A stretch of 64,000 nucleotides of DNA, taken from contig NZ_FPAB01000005.1 of the NCBI RefSeq assembly GCF_900116145.1, positions 62,001-126,000 of the forward strand, written 5' to 3'. The notes beneath the pieces are model-generated. The model had not been told where the DNA came from, made no database searches, and saw only the letters and a list, made by a program, of their open reading frames with translations. The translations under genes and the position numbers were made by a program. This document shows, piece by piece, positions 8,378 to 17,205 of the stretch. This stretch comes from Streptomyces harbinensis. GTDB lineage: Bacteria > Actinomycetota > Actinomycetes > Streptomycetales > Streptomycetaceae. Within the stretch, counting starts at the first letter, position 1; each line of letters begins with the position of its first letter.

Positions 8378-9724
8378 ATGGGCCTGAGAGCACGCGTCCA
8401 CGCCCAGCAGGAGCCGGGAGCCGGCCCCGGGCCCGGCGAGCAGGACCGCCTCGTCGCCGTCTACCGCGCCAAACTCCTGGAGGAGATCGACCTCGCGGAG
8501 ATGTCGGCGCTCTCCACGGCCGACCGCCGCGACCGGCTGGAGCGCGTCCTCGGCCACATCCTCAGTCGCGAGGGGCCGGTCCTCTCCACCCAGCAGCGCG
8601 CCCTGCTCATCCGCCGCGTCGTCGACGAGGCGCTGGGCCTGGGCATCCTCGAACCCCTCCTGGAGGACGCCTCCATCACCGAGATCATGGTCAACGGGCC
8701 CGACCAGATCTTCGTCGAACGCTCCGGCCGCGTGGAACAACTGCCGCTGCGCTTCGCCTCCGAGGACCAGCTCATGCAGACCATCGAACGGATCGTCTCC
8801 ACCGTCAACCGCCGCGTGGACGAGTCCAACCCGATGGTCGACGCCCGGCTCCCCACCGGCGAACGGGTCAACGTCATCATCCCGCCGCTGTCCCTGTCCG
8901 GCCCCGCCCTCACCATCCGCCGCTTCCCGCGCGCGTACACCCTCGCCGAACTCGTCGGCTTCGGCACCCTGGACGAACACCTGGTGCTGCTGCTCGCCGG
9001 GCTGGTGCGCGCCAAACTCAACATCATCGTCTCGGGCGGCACCGGCTCTGGGAAGACCACGCTCCTCAACGCGCTCTCCGGCCTGATCCCCGAGGGCGAG
9101 CGCATCGTCACCGTCGAGGACGCCGCCGAACTCCAGCTCCAGCAGAGCCACGTCATCCGCCTGGAGTCCCGGCCCCCCAACATCGAGGGCAAGGGCGAGG
9201 TCACCATCCGCGACCTGGTGCGCAACTCCCTGCGCATGCGCCCCGACCGCGTCATCGTCGGCGAGGTGCGCGGCGGGGAAACCCTCGACATGCTCCAGGC
9301 CATGTCCACCGGCCACGACGGCTCGCTCGCCACCGTGCACGCCAACAGCGCCGAGGACGCGCTCCTGCGGCTCCAGACCCTGGCCTCCATGTCCGAGATC
9401 AAGGTCCCCTTCGAAGCGCTGCGCGACCAGATCAACAGCGCCGTGGACGTCATCGTCCAACTGGTACGGCACCCGGACGGCACCCGCCGCCTCAGCGAGA
9501 TCGCGGTGCTCGCCTCGCACGGCCGGCAGCCGTTCACCATCGCCACCGTCGCCGACTTCGGCGCCGAACCGCTCACCCCCGACGGCACCGTGCACGGCCG
9601 ATTCCGGCACTACCCGATACCGCGCGCCATCGCCGACCGGCTGTACCTGGCGGGCGAACAGATCCCGCAGGCGTTCGGCGTCCACCTGGACGACAGCCAG
9701 CTGGCCACCAGAGAGGCGCGGTAG
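8378..9724 (+). CDS. tadA: Tad pilus secretion ATPase TadA/CpaF
   Basis: A 448-residue type II/IV secretion ATPase. In order: an N-terminal helical region, ITEIMVNGPDQIFVERSG, Walker A GGTGSGKTT at about residue 225, the Asp box IVTVEDAAELQL, Walker B region RMRPDRVIVGEVRGGE, and the His box STGHDGSLATVHANS. It is a cytoplasmic hexamer that powers pilus assembly through TadB and TadC. Its TAG stop shares one base with the GTG start of tadB. Confidence 0.95.
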   Translation: MGLRARVHAQQEPGAGPGPGEQDRLVAVYRAKLLEEIDLAEMSALSTADRRDRLERVLGHILSREGPVLSTQQRALLIRRVVDEALGLGILEPLLEDASITEIMVNGPDQIFVERSGRVEQLPLRFASEDQLMQTIERIVSTVNRRVDESNPMVDARLPTGERVNVIIPPLSLSGPALTIRRFPRAYTLAELVGFGTLDEHLVLLLAGLVRAKLNIIVSGGTGSGKTTLLNALSGLIPEGERIVTVEDAAELQLQQSHVIRLESRPPNIEGKGEVTIRDLVRNSLRMRPDRVIVGEVRGGETLDMLQAMSTGHDGSLATVHANSAEDALLRLQTLASMSEIKVPFEALRDQINSAVDVIVQLVRHPDGTRRLSEIAVLASHGRQPFTIATVADFGAEPLTPDGTVHGRFRHYPIPRAIADRLYLAGEQIPQAFGVHLDDSQLATREAR

Positions 9725-10722
9725 TGGCAGGAGTGGAAGCGCAGATGGGCATCGCCCTGGACAGCGGCGCGGCGCGGGTCACCCTCAGCCTGGCGCTCGG
9801 CGCGCTGGTGCTCGCGGTCGCCGGGTGCTACGTGTACGTCACCGGCCGCGCCGCCCGGCGCGCGCTGCTGGCGCGGCTCTCCGCGGGCGGGCCGGAGGGC
9901 GCCGCCCCCGCGGGGGCCGGCGGCGGGCGGGACGGGGACCGCCCGTTCGCCGCCCTCGACCAGCGGCTGCGCGGCACCCGCGTCGGCCGGTCGATCCGGC
10001 TGAAGCTCCAGTCCACCGGCCTGGAACTGACGTCCGGCGAGTACGTCGCGTACGTGCTGGGCGCGATGGCCGCGCTGTGGGCGGTGGGCCATGTGCTCCT
10101 CGCACCGTTCTTCGGGCCGGTCTTCGGCCTCCTCGCGATCTGGGGCGGCAACGCGTTCCTCGGCTGGCAGCGCACCAAACGCACCGAGAAGTTCATCGGC
10201 CAGCTCCCCGAGCTGGCCCGGCTGATCGCCAACGGCACGGCCGCCGGCCTGGCGCTGCGCACCGCCCTGTCGATGGCGGCCGAGGAGATGGACGACCCGG
10301 CCGGCGCCGAACTCGCCCTGGTCGCCAACCAGCTCACCGTCGGCCGGTCCCTGGACGAGGCACTGGGCGAACTGGGCGAGCGGCTGCCCTCGCGCGAACT
10401 GAACGTCCTGGTCACGACGTTGATACTGGCCAACCGGGCGGGCGGCTCCATGGTCGGCTCGCTGCGCAATCTGACCGCCACCCTGGAGGAGCGCAAGGAG
10501 ACCCGGCGCGAGGTGCGCACCATGCTCGCCGAGGTCAACGCCACCGCCGTCACCGTGCCGCTGCTCGGCCTGGGCGCGCTGCTGATGATCAACGGCATGG
10601 CGCCCGGCGCGCTGGGCCGGGTCACGGCGAGCCCGGGCGGCCAGATCGCGATGGTGATCGCGCTGGCACTGTACGCGGTCGGCTTCGTGGTGGTCCGCCG
10701 CTTCGGCCGGATCGACGTCTGA
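9724..10722 (+). CDS. tadB: Tad pilus inner-membrane platform protein TadB
   Basis: About 332 residues with a type II secretion F (GspF/TadB) domain. There is one membrane segment near the N-terminus (ALGALVLAVAGCYVYV), a pair after residue 105, the cytoplasmic helical core with LPELARLIANGTAAGLALRT, and a C-terminal membrane pair around residues 275-325. It forms the platform on which the TadA ATPase acts. It starts at a GTG overlapping the tadA stop; an ATG 21 bases inside is an alternative. Confidence 0.9.
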   Translation: MAGVEAQMGIALDSGAARVTLSLALGALVLAVAGCYVYVTGRAARRALLARLSAGGPEGAAPAGAGGGRDGDRPFAALDQRLRGTRVGRSIRLKLQSTGLELTSGEYVAYVLGAMAALWAVGHVLLAPFFGPVFGLLAIWGGNAFLGWQRTKRTEKFIGQLPELARLIANGTAAGLALRTALSMAAEEMDDPAGAELALVANQLTVGRSLDEALGELGERLPSRELNVLVTTLILANRAGGSMVGSLRNLTATLEERKETRREVRTMLAEVNATAVTVPLLGLGALLMINGMAPGALGRVTASPGGQIAMVIALALYAVGFVVVRRFGRIDV

Positions 10723-10738
10723 GAAGGGGCGCTGACGC

Positions 10739-11632
10739 ATGCTCGCACTGCTGCTCGGCCTGGCGATGGGCGCCGCGGTCCTCGGCATCGTGACCGCGAT
10801 ACGGCTGCTGCGCACGCCCTCGCCGCTGCCGCCCGATCTGGCGCTGGCGCTGGAGATCGGGGCCACCCGGGTGACGGTGGCCGGGTCCGCCGTCGACCGG
10901 CTGGGGATACGCTTCGCCCCGCTGGTGCTGCGGCTGATGGGCCCGGAGCGGGTGGAGCGCAAACGCCGCAGGATCGACCAGGCCGGCAACCCGCAGGGCC
11001 TGACGGTGGAGCGCTACGCGGCCCGGCGCGCGGTCTACGGCGTCTTCGGGGTGCTGCTGACGCTGATCTTCCTCGGCAACGGCTGGCCGTTCTTCGCACT
11101 GTTCGCCCTCGGCTTCGGCGCGTTCGCGGCGGACGCGGTGATCTGGCAGAGCATCAGGGAACGCCGGGACGTCATCGACCGCACGCTCCCCGACTTCCTG
11201 GACGTGCTGGCGGTGGTCGTCTCCGCCGGTCTCGGCTTCCGGCAGGCACTGGAGCGGGTCTCCGCCCGCTACGAGGGGCCGTGGGCGGACGAGATCCGCA
11301 TCACGCTGCGGCAGATGGACATGGGCGTCTCCCGCCGCCAGGCCTTCGACGACCTGCGGCGCCGCAACGACTCCGAGCCGGTGAACCAGTTCGTCACGGC
11401 CCTCCAGCAGGGCGAGGAACTCGGCGCGCCGATCGCCGACACGCTGGTACAGATCGCCACCGACATGCGCCGCACGGACGCCCAGAACGCCCGCCGCCGC
11501 GCGGCGAAGGCGATCCCCAAGGCGACGCTGGCGACGCTGGTGTTCATGGTGCCGGCCACGATGATCGTGATCGTGGCGGGCATGATCCTGGGCTCCGGCA
11601 CCAACATCACGGACATCCTGAACGGCCGCTGA
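10739..11632 (+). CDS. tadC: Tad pilus inner-membrane platform protein TadC
   Basis: A 297-residue GspF-domain protein, the usual partner of TadB. It has an N-terminal membrane helix, two helices at about residues 100-135, the cytoplasmic domain with TLPDFLDVLAVVVSAGLGFRQAL, and a last helix with ATLVFMVPATMIVIVAGMIL. It starts at an ATG 16 bases after the tadB stop behind AAGGGG. It is the last gene of the first block; a 270-base gap separates it from the pilin. Confidence 0.9.
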   Translation: MLALLLGLAMGAAVLGIVTAIRLLRTPSPLPPDLALALEIGATRVTVAGSAVDRLGIRFAPLVLRLMGPERVERKRRRIDQAGNPQGLTVERYAARRAVYGVFGVLLTLIFLGNGWPFFALFALGFGAFAADAVIWQSIRERRDVIDRTLPDFLDVLAVVVSAGLGFRQALERVSARYEGPWADEIRITLRQMDMGVSRRQAFDDLRRRNDSEPVNQFVTALQQGEELGAPIADTLVQIATDMRRTDAQNARRRAAKAIPKATLATLVFMVPATMIVIVAGMILGSGTNITDILNGR

Positions 11633-11902
11633 ACCCCGCCCGCCCGGCCGCGCCGGCCACGATACGGTGCCTTTGCCGAGGTCTCCCTGCCCAACTGGCC
11701 CCGGGTGTGGCACAGTCAGTGCCGACAGGTGTGTGTACGGGTTGGCCCGCGGCGAGCGGGAGGGGGTCGGGCATGCTGCGTCCACGCTTCAACCAGGCGT
11801 CTTCCGGGCAGAGTCATTCCCCGGACCCCGATGCCGGGCACATACCACCTCGGGGCATGAGCAAGCCGGGCGGAACGGGGCCGGCCGGGGGAAAAGGACG
11901 CC
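11633..11902 (+). promoter_or_regulatory. Non-coding region upstream of the pilin, likely pilin promoter
   Basis: 270 bases without a convincing gene. GGCAC-agtca-GTGCC at 11709-11723 is a five-base-arm inverted repeat. No clear -35/-10 pair could be fixed. The strong AAAGGA ribosome site 5-6 bases before the pilin ATG fits high expression of the major pilin from its own transcript. Confidence 0.4.
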
Positions 11903-12109
11903 ATGAGCAGGATGCTGCTGAACTGGAGAAAGACGGTCGTCACCCACCTGACGACCCGCCGCCACACCGACCGCGGCGCGGGCTTCGTGGAGTACGCGGG
12001 CCTGCTGCTGCTGATCGCGGCGATCGTGGGTGTGGTGTTCAGTCTGGGGCTGGACACGCAGATCAGCAACGCCATTCAGCGAGCGGTGACCAGCGTCCTG
12101 GGCAACTGA
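11903..12109 (+). CDS. Flp-type major pilin
   Basis: A 68-residue class IVb prepilin. After a basic leader it has DRG followed by AGFVEYAGLLLLIAAIVGVV: cutting after the Gly leaves Glu5-Tyr6 in the mature protein, the Flp hallmark, followed by one hydrophobic helix and a short C-terminal tail. It is expected to be cut and methylated by the prepilin peptidase at 16393 and polymerised by TadA/TadB/TadC. Its TGA overlaps the apparent start of the TadG-like gene. Confidence 0.9.
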   Translation: MSRMLLNWRKTVVTHLTTRRHTDRGAGFVEYAGLLLLIAAIVGVVFSLGLDTQISNAIQRAVTSVLGN

Positions 12110-12675
12110 TACCCGCCGGTCGGGGCGGTGACCGGGGGGCGGTCTTTCCGCTGTACATCGCGGTGGTGACGCTGACCCTCCTGGCCGCCTTCCTCTTTCT
12201 GGTCTTCGCCCAGGCCGCCGTGGTGCGCAGCGAGGGGCAGTCGGCGGCCGACGCCGCCGCGCTGGCCGCCGCCCAGGAGGCCAGGGACCGGCTGCTGGAC
12301 GGAGGCGGTGACTGGGGCGACATCGTGGCCGGTGACGGGTTCGCCGTGGGTTCGGCGTGCGAGGCCGCCGCCCGGCTGGCCGGGCGGAACAACGCCACGG
12401 TGGCCTCCTGCGATCCGGACCGCGCACGGACCGGCTACACCGTGACGGTGGAGACCGGCCGTACGGTCGGCGACTCCCTCATCCCCGGCACGGAGCAGCA
12501 GACGGCCCAGGCGCGGGCGACCGCGGTGATCAGGGGCCTGTGCGATGTGGACACCGACGAGGAAGATCTCGTCGAACTCCGCTGCGAAGAGGATCGGCGC
12601 TGGTCGTTCGACCCGCAGGACGAGGAGACCTGGCCCGACGCCCGCGACCTGTTCCGGGTGTACCTGGACGAATGA
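12106..12675 (+). CDS. TadG-like pilus assembly protein, non-canonical start
   Basis: Coding potential is clear from GGDRGAVFPLYIAVV onward: a membrane helix (LTLLAAFLFLVFAQAAVV) followed by GQSAADAAALAAAQEARD, the pattern of the TadG/pseudopilin family, then an exported domain with three Cys and an acidic tail. No ATG or GTG lies in frame between the pilin and the helix; the next GTG (12163) would cut into the helix. The CTG at 12106 overlaps the pilin TGA as CTGA and would give eight residues before DRG, the usual distance, so it is chosen. Start from CTG, re-initiation or a -1 shift out of the pilin frame cannot be told apart from sequence. Confidence 0.65.
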   Translation: MIPAGRGGDRGAVFPLYIAVVTLTLLAAFLFLVFAQAAVVRSEGQSAADAAALAAAQEARDRLLDGGGDWGDIVAGDGFAVGSACEAAARLAGRNNATVASCDPDRARTGYTVTVETGRTVGDSLIPGTEQQTAQARATAVIRGLCDVDTDEEDLVELRCEEDRRWSFDPQDEETWPDARDLFRVYLDE

Positions 12676-12710
12676 CCCTCGACGAGTGAACGCAAAGGAA
12701 AAGCGAGCAG

Positions 12711-13328
12711 ATGGATCTCCGCGACAGCAAGTCCCGCCTCATCCTCATCGTTGTCGCTCTCGGGGCTGCCCTGGTGATCGCGGTGGCCAGTTGCAGCGGA
12801 GGCGGGGGCGACGACGACAACGCCGGCACGGGCGGCGATGACACCGCGCAGTCGTCCGGCGGCGGCGCCGGTGACGGTGGTGGTGAGCAGGACGACGCGC
12901 CGGGTGACGACGCGCCGGACGATTCCGGCTCCACCGAGGTGCTGGCGGAGAGCACGGGAGAGGGTGGCATCACCCTCACGTTCACCCGCGCGCAGCGGGA
13001 GGCCGGAGGGTTCCTCACCGTGGAGGGGACCATCCGGAACGACAGCAGTGAGACCTGGTTCGACGTGGGCTGGGCCGGTCCCGAGCGGGAACTGCGGGAC
13101 AACGCCTTCTCCATGGCGGGTTCGTCCCTGGTCGCCGCGGAGGAGGGGAAGCGGTACCTGATTCTCCGCGACACCAGTGGCCGCTGCCTGTGCACGGGGT
13201 TCGGTCCGGGGATCCCGCAGGGCGAGACCGTCGAGTGGTTCGCCCAGTTCCCGGAGCCCGATCCGGCCACCACCGAGGTGCAGTTCCAGATCGGCAACAT
13301 GCCGCCCGCCACCCTTGAGATCCGCTGA
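12711..13328 (+). CDS. Putative lipoprotein of the pilus locus
   Basis: A 205-residue protein with a basic N-terminus, hydrophobic stretch LILIVVALGAALVIAVASC and a plausible lipobox VASC, then a Gly/Asp/Ser-rich linker of about 50 residues. The C-terminal 110 residues look like an immunoglobulin-like beta domain (LTFTRAQREAGGFLTVEG, then DSSETWFDVGW) with a CLC pair. It lies between tadG and the OmpA-domain gene, 12 bases before the latter, so it is probably a surface accessory factor. The exact role is unknown; membrane anchoring by a plain transmembrane helix is an alternative. Confidence 0.75.
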   Translation: MDLRDSKSRLILIVVALGAALVIAVASCSGGGGDDDNAGTGGDDTAQSSGGGAGDGGGEQDDAPGDDAPDDSGSTEVLAESTGEGGITLTFTRAQREAGGFLTVEGTIRNDSSETWFDVGWAGPERELRDNAFSMAGSSLVAAEEGKRYLILRDTSGRCLCTGFGPGIPQGETVEWFAQFPEPDPATTEVQFQIGNMPPATLEIR

Positions 13329-13340
13329 GAGGCGAGCCAG

Positions 13341-14078
13341 ATGACGTATCGACCCCATGTGCCCGTCCGCGTGTCGCTGGTCGCCGCCGTCGGCACCGTC
13401 GCGGTGCTGGCCTGGAGCACCCCGGCACTGGCGGACGAGGGCGACGACACGTTCGAGCAGCCGCCCGGCTACGAGGCCCCCGCGGTGCCGGACATCGACG
13501 CGAACGCTCCGGGACTGATGCTGGGCGACGGGGCCACCCTGGCCGAGCCGCGGGTGCTGGACATCAAATTCATCACGGAGGACCTGGGCAGTGCGGCGGA
13601 TCCGCCGCCGAACAGCGGTGGCAGCAATGAGGAGCCACCGCCCGCGAACCCCGACCCGGACCCCGATCCGGTCCCCAACCCGGGAACGGGTGGGGAACAG
13701 CGCGAGGAACGCACCGGGGGCCAGCACAAGTTCACGCTGCAGACGGACGTGGTGTTCGGCAAGAACAGCGACGAGATCACCGAGGAGTCCCGCGCCGCGC
13801 TCGCCGAGGTGGCCGCCGCGATCGACGAGTACCAGCCGGAGCAGGTGAACGTCTTCGGCTTCACCGACAACCTGGGCTCGTACGAGAACGGCGTGACCCT
13901 GTCCGCCAACCGCGCGCGCAACACCCAGACGGTGCTGCTGGAGCTGATCGAGGACCCGTCCGGCATCACCTTCAACGTCCGCGGCTACAGCGAGGACTAC
14001 CCGCTGTACGACAACAGCACCGAGGAGGGCCGGCAGAAGAACCGCCGGGTGGAGATCTCCTGGCCGAGCGGCAACTGA
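13341..14078 (+). CDS. OmpA C-terminal domain protein
   Basis: 245 residues: a signal peptide (VAAVGTVAVLAWSTPALA), a negatively charged and Pro/Asn/Asp-rich linker (PNPDPDP-type repeats), then an OmpA_C domain from about residue 125. The domain has LQTDVVFGKNSDEITEESR, VNVFGFTDNLGS, LSANRARNTQTV and NRRVEI, the conserved peptidoglycan-binding pattern. In Gram-positives such proteins bind the wall from outside. With the lipoprotein just upstream it could brace the pilus in the thick wall; that role is inferred from position. Confidence 0.87.
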   Translation: MTYRPHVPVRVSLVAAVGTVAVLAWSTPALADEGDDTFEQPPGYEAPAVPDIDANAPGLMLGDGATLAEPRVLDIKFITEDLGSAADPPPNSGGSNEEPPPANPDPDPDPVPNPGTGGEQREERTGGQHKFTLQTDVVFGKNSDEITEESRAALAEVAAAIDEYQPEQVNVFGFTDNLGSYENGVTLSANRARNTQTVLLELIEDPSGITFNVRGYSEDYPLYDNSTEEGRQKNRRVEISWPSGN

Positions 14079-14092
14079 CGCACCGCGCGTGG

Positions 14093-15901
14093 TCAGTCGC
14101 TGGGCTTCCACTGGGTGGCGGTGACGAGGTAGCTCCGCAGATCCTGGTTCTGCGGAGCGGGCTCGGCCCGGTCGATCCACAGCAGAACGATCGTGCCTTC
14201 CCCGGTCTCGACGCACAGACCGGTGTCCGCGTGCAGAATGGTGTCGGCGCGGATGTCCTCGACGGCGATGGGGTTCGGGACGTCCGACCGGTGGGCCGCG
14301 TCGTAGCACTCCTGTGCCGACAGACCGGGGCTGTCGGCGATTCCGACGAACGCGTCGCTGTGGAAGGCCATGCCCTCGTTCAGCGCGGTGGGCTGGTCGC
14401 AGAACTGGTAGGTGATGTGGGAGCTTTCGGGGACGTCCCCCAGGGTGCCGACCGGTGACGTGGTGTCGACCGTCATCTCCTCCAGATCGACCCGGGTGAC
14501 ATTGGCTCCGTAGCAGGTGCCGAGATGGGCCTTGATGTCCTCCAGGAACAGGGGCGCCTTGATCGTGAGGGCCACCTCCGACGCCGTCAGCCGGTACGCC
14601 GCGTCCGGGTCCTGCGCCGGGTCCGGCTCCGCCTCCTCGCTCCCGCCCGGCTCACCGGCGTCGCTCCGCTCCCCGTCCGGGTCCGCCGCCCCGCCGCCGC
14701 CGTCGTCCGCGTCCGCCGGGTCCGGGTGCGGGTCGTCCTGCGGCGAGCCGGCGGCGTCCGGGGCGGCGGGGGTGCCGGTGTCCGGCAGCAGCATCGCCGC
14801 CGTCACGCCGCCCACCGTCGCCGCCAGGACGGCGGTGGTGGCCACCGCGATCGCCAGCGTGGGGCGCGGCCGGCCCGCCGCCGGTACCGCCGTGGTCGTG
14901 GCCGGGGCCGCTGTGGTCACCGCCGGGGCCGTCTCCGGCGGGGGCGGCGGCAGGGTGGGGGCGGGGGCGTCGGGCGGGCGGACGGTGTCGCGCTGCGAGA
15001 CCTGGGCGGCCAGTGCCGGTGGCAGCCAGCCGTCCCGGCGCTGGAGGGTCTGGCCGGGGGACAGGGCGCGGCACATCTCCACCACCTGCGCCGGTCCTGG
15101 CCGGTCCGCCGGGCGTTTGGCCAGGCAGGCGGCGATCAGCGGGCGCAGGACCTCGGGGGCGGCGCTCAGGTCCGGGTCCTCCTGGACGATGCGGTACATC
15201 AGTCCGTGCGCCCCGCCTTCCCCGAAGGGGTGGCCGCCGGTGGCCGCGAAGTGGGCGACGATGCCGAGCGCGAACAGGTCGGTGGCGGGTCCGGCCGGCG
15301 GGTTGCCGACGATCTGTTCCGGTGCCATGTACGCGGGGGTGCCCACCCGGACGTCGGTCCCGGTCAGCGCCGTCGTGTCGGCCGCCTGCGCGATGCCGAA
15401 GTCGATCACCTTCGGGCCCTCGGCGGACAGCAGCACATTGCCCGGCTTCAGGTCCCGGTGCACCACGCCCGCCCCGTGGATCGAGGCCAGCGCCTCGGCG
15501 ACCCCGGCCACCAGCAGCAGTACGGTGTCCAGCGGCAGCGGCCCGTGCCGGCGTACCGCTTCGGCGAGCGGGAAGCCGGGGATGTACGCGGTGGCCAGCC
15601 ACGGGGCGGCGCCCTCGGTGTTGCTGTCCAGTACGGGCACGGTGTACGGCCCCTGGACGCGCCGCGCGGCGCGTACCTCGGCGGTGAAGCGGCGGCGGAA
15701 GTCGGGGTCCTCGGCGAACTCGCCGCGTACCACCTTCAGCGCGATGGGCTGCCCGCCCCGGGTGTAGGAGAGGTAAACGGCCCCCATGCCGCCCGTCCCG
15801 ATGCGGGCCCGCAGCGCGTAACCGGCGACCTCTCGCGGGTCGGTCGGCCCGAGCGGGCCGAACTGCGGCCTGGGTGGTGGGTGTTCGTCGTGCGCGGCCA
15901 T
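14093..15901 (-). CDS. Transmembrane Ser/Thr protein kinase (PASTA-less)
   Basis: 602 residues. The N-terminal kinase domain (about 25-280) has GTGGMGAVY, ALKVV with the catalytic Lys, HRDLKPGN, DFGIAQ and a TPAYMAPEQ activation segment, so it should be active. A Pro/Ala-rich juxtamembrane region, one membrane helix near residue 355 and an acidic linker follow. The outer domain of about 170 residues has four Cys (GTCYG, FCDQ, ECYD, LCVE) and no PASTA repeats. It converges on the OmpA-domain gene and lies inside the Tad locus, so it may sense or control pilus state; this is an inference from position. The start follows GGGGGAC. Confidence 0.88.
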   Translation of the reverse strand: MAAHDEHPPPRPQFGPLGPTDPREVAGYALRARIGTGGMGAVYLSYTRGGQPIALKVVRGEFAEDPDFRRRFTAEVRAARRVQGPYTVPVLDSNTEGAAPWLATAYIPGFPLAEAVRRHGPLPLDTVLLLVAGVAEALASIHGAGVVHRDLKPGNVLLSAEGPKVIDFGIAQAADTTALTGTDVRVGTPAYMAPEQIVGNPPAGPATDLFALGIVAHFAATGGHPFGEGGAHGLMYRIVQEDPDLSAAPEVLRPLIAACLAKRPADRPGPAQVVEMCRALSPGQTLQRRDGWLPPALAAQVSQRDTVRPPDAPAPTLPPPPPETAPAVTTAAPATTTAVPAAGRPRPTLAIAVATTAVLAATVGGVTAAMLLPDTGTPAAPDAAGSPQDDPHPDPADADDGGGGAADPDGERSDAGEPGGSEEAEPDPAQDPDAAYRLTASEVALTIKAPLFLEDIKAHLGTCYGANVTRVDLEEMTVDTTSPVGTLGDVPESSHITYQFCDQPTALNEGMAFHSDAFVGIADSPGLSAQECYDAAHRSDVPNPIAVEDIRADTILHADTGLCVETGEGTIVLLWIDRAEPAPQNQDLRSYLVTATQWKPSD

Positions 15902-16307
15902 GGAGTCCCCCCTGGCGGTGACGGCGTACGGGCGTACCGGCGCATGGTAGCGGGGGCCCGCGCGCGGCCCGCCGCCGTACCGGCCCGGTCCGCCGTTCCC
16001 GGCGGCGCGGGTGCCCCTTCGAACGCGTTTCCCCCCGCGCGTCCCGGCCGCCCTGCGCGCACCGCCGGGGCGCTCCGTACGCCCCTCACCTGCGGTCCCC
16101 GACCGCGAACCGGGGCCACCGGATCACCGTCGGTAGTGTGAGGGAAGGGCTTGTGCGAAGGGGGTCACACTCTCCTGTCACGTACGGTAGGGTTCCCTTC
16201 AGTCAGTCACGCTGACACCGAAACTGCCAGCGTCGTCACTCCCACCCCGGCGACGTCTGGCGGGGCGGACCGTGAGCCACCCCCCCCGCTCCGGTCCCCC
16301 CATACAA

Positions 16308-16351
16308 GCGGGCCGGTCTGCCCTCCCCCCCACTCGGGCGGACCGGCCCGC
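16308..16351. repeat. Large hairpin element, copy 1; only feature of the 15902-16392 gap
   Basis: 16-base arms (16308-16323 and 16336-16351) pair with a single mismatch around a 12-base C-rich loop. A closely related hairpin lies at 17206-17240, so the two bracket the prepilin peptidase gene. The rest of the 490-base gap between the kinase and the peptidase shows no gene; promoters for both divergent genes must lie here. Confidence 0.7.
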
Positions 16352-16379
16352 AGTATGTCCGCGCCCCCCGCCCAGCCCG

Positions 16380-16392
16380 TACGCTCGGCCGG
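16380..16392 (+). promoter_or_regulatory. Leaderless-type promoter box of the prepilin peptidase
   Basis: TACGCT at 16380-16385 followed by seven bases and the GTG start at 16393, with no Shine-Dalgarno site. This fits a TANNNT -10 box whose transcript begins at the start codon. Confidence 0.5.
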
Positions 16393-17148
16393 GTGCATGC
16401 GCTGCTGATCCTCGCCGCCGCCGGGTACGGAGCCCTGATCGGACCGCTCCTCACCCGGCCCCGCTACCGGCTGACCGTGGAACCGGAGGAGCCCTGGCGC
16501 TCCGCCTGCCCGGCCGGTCATCCGCTGCCGCCGCCGTGGCAGGGCGGCTGGCTCGGCACCGCGCGCTGCGCCGCCTGCCCGCCCGCGACCCGCCGCTACG
16601 GCACGCCGGCGCACGCCCTCGCCCTCACCCTGTGGACGGCCGCCGGCTGCGCGGCGCTGGCCGCCGCCACCGGCCCCCGCCCCGAACTCGCCGTCTGGCT
16701 GCTCGCCGTCCCGCCCGTCGTACTGCTCGCCTCGGTGGACCTCGCCGTGCAGCGGCTCCCCGACCCGCTGACCCTGCCGCTGGCCGCCGCCCTGCCGGTC
16801 GCGCTCGGCCTGGCGGCCCTGGCGCCCGCCGCGGCCGGCAGCTGGCCGCGGGCCCTGCTCGGCGGGCTCGTGCTGGGCGCCGTCTACTTCGTGCTCTTCC
16901 TCGTCAATCCGCGCGGCATGGGCTTCGGCGACGTCAAGCTGGCCGTCCCGCTGGGCACCGCGCTGGGCTGGTACGGCTGGGACGTGGTCTTCTTCGGCAC
17001 CTTCACGGGCTTCCTGCTGGCAGCCGGGTACGGCCTGACCCTGGTGCTGGCCCGCCGCGCGACCCGCAGGACGGCCGTGCCGTTCGGCCCCTTCATGGCC
17101 CTGGGCGCCCTGGTCGCCCTGCTCCTCGGAGGACTCGCCGCCTCCTGA
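16393..17148 (+). CDS. Prepilin peptidase, A24 family
   Basis: A 251-residue polytopic membrane protein. The two catalytic Asp of type IV prepilin peptidases are seen as LASVDLAVQRLPDPLT and GMGFGDVKLA (the GxGD motif), among about six hydrophobic segments. Between the first helix and the core is a CPAGHPLPP...CAACP segment, a remnant or variant of the cytoplasmic Cys pair region of the bifunctional enzymes. It should cut the Flp pilin and the two TadE pseudopilins after their Gly. It lies beyond the divergent kinase, on its own transcript. Confidence 0.88.
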   Translation: MHALLILAAAGYGALIGPLLTRPRYRLTVEPEEPWRSACPAGHPLPPPWQGGWLGTARCAACPPATRRYGTPAHALALTLWTAAGCAALAAATGPRPELAVWLLAVPPVVLLASVDLAVQRLPDPLTLPLAAALPVALGLAALAPAAAGSWPRALLGGLVLGAVYFVLFLVNPRGMGFGDVKLAVPLGTALGWYGWDVVFFGTFTGFLLAAGYGLTLVLARRATRRTAVPFGPFMALGALVALLLGGLAAS

Positions 17149-17205
17149 ATCCGGCTACTGGCGCACAGCACCCACTTCTATGCGTTACGGTGGAATACCC
17201 CCCCT

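Noticed and set aside
11708..11724. Sigma-54-like TGGCAC motif before the pilin
   Set aside because: No GC box at the right spacing, and Streptomyces is not known to have sigma-54; listed only as an inverted repeat.
11281..12105. Extending the TadG-like gene upstream to a GTG inside tadC
   Set aside because: The extension would overlap tadC and the pilin fully and has low-complexity text; only the part from about 12106 has family sequence.
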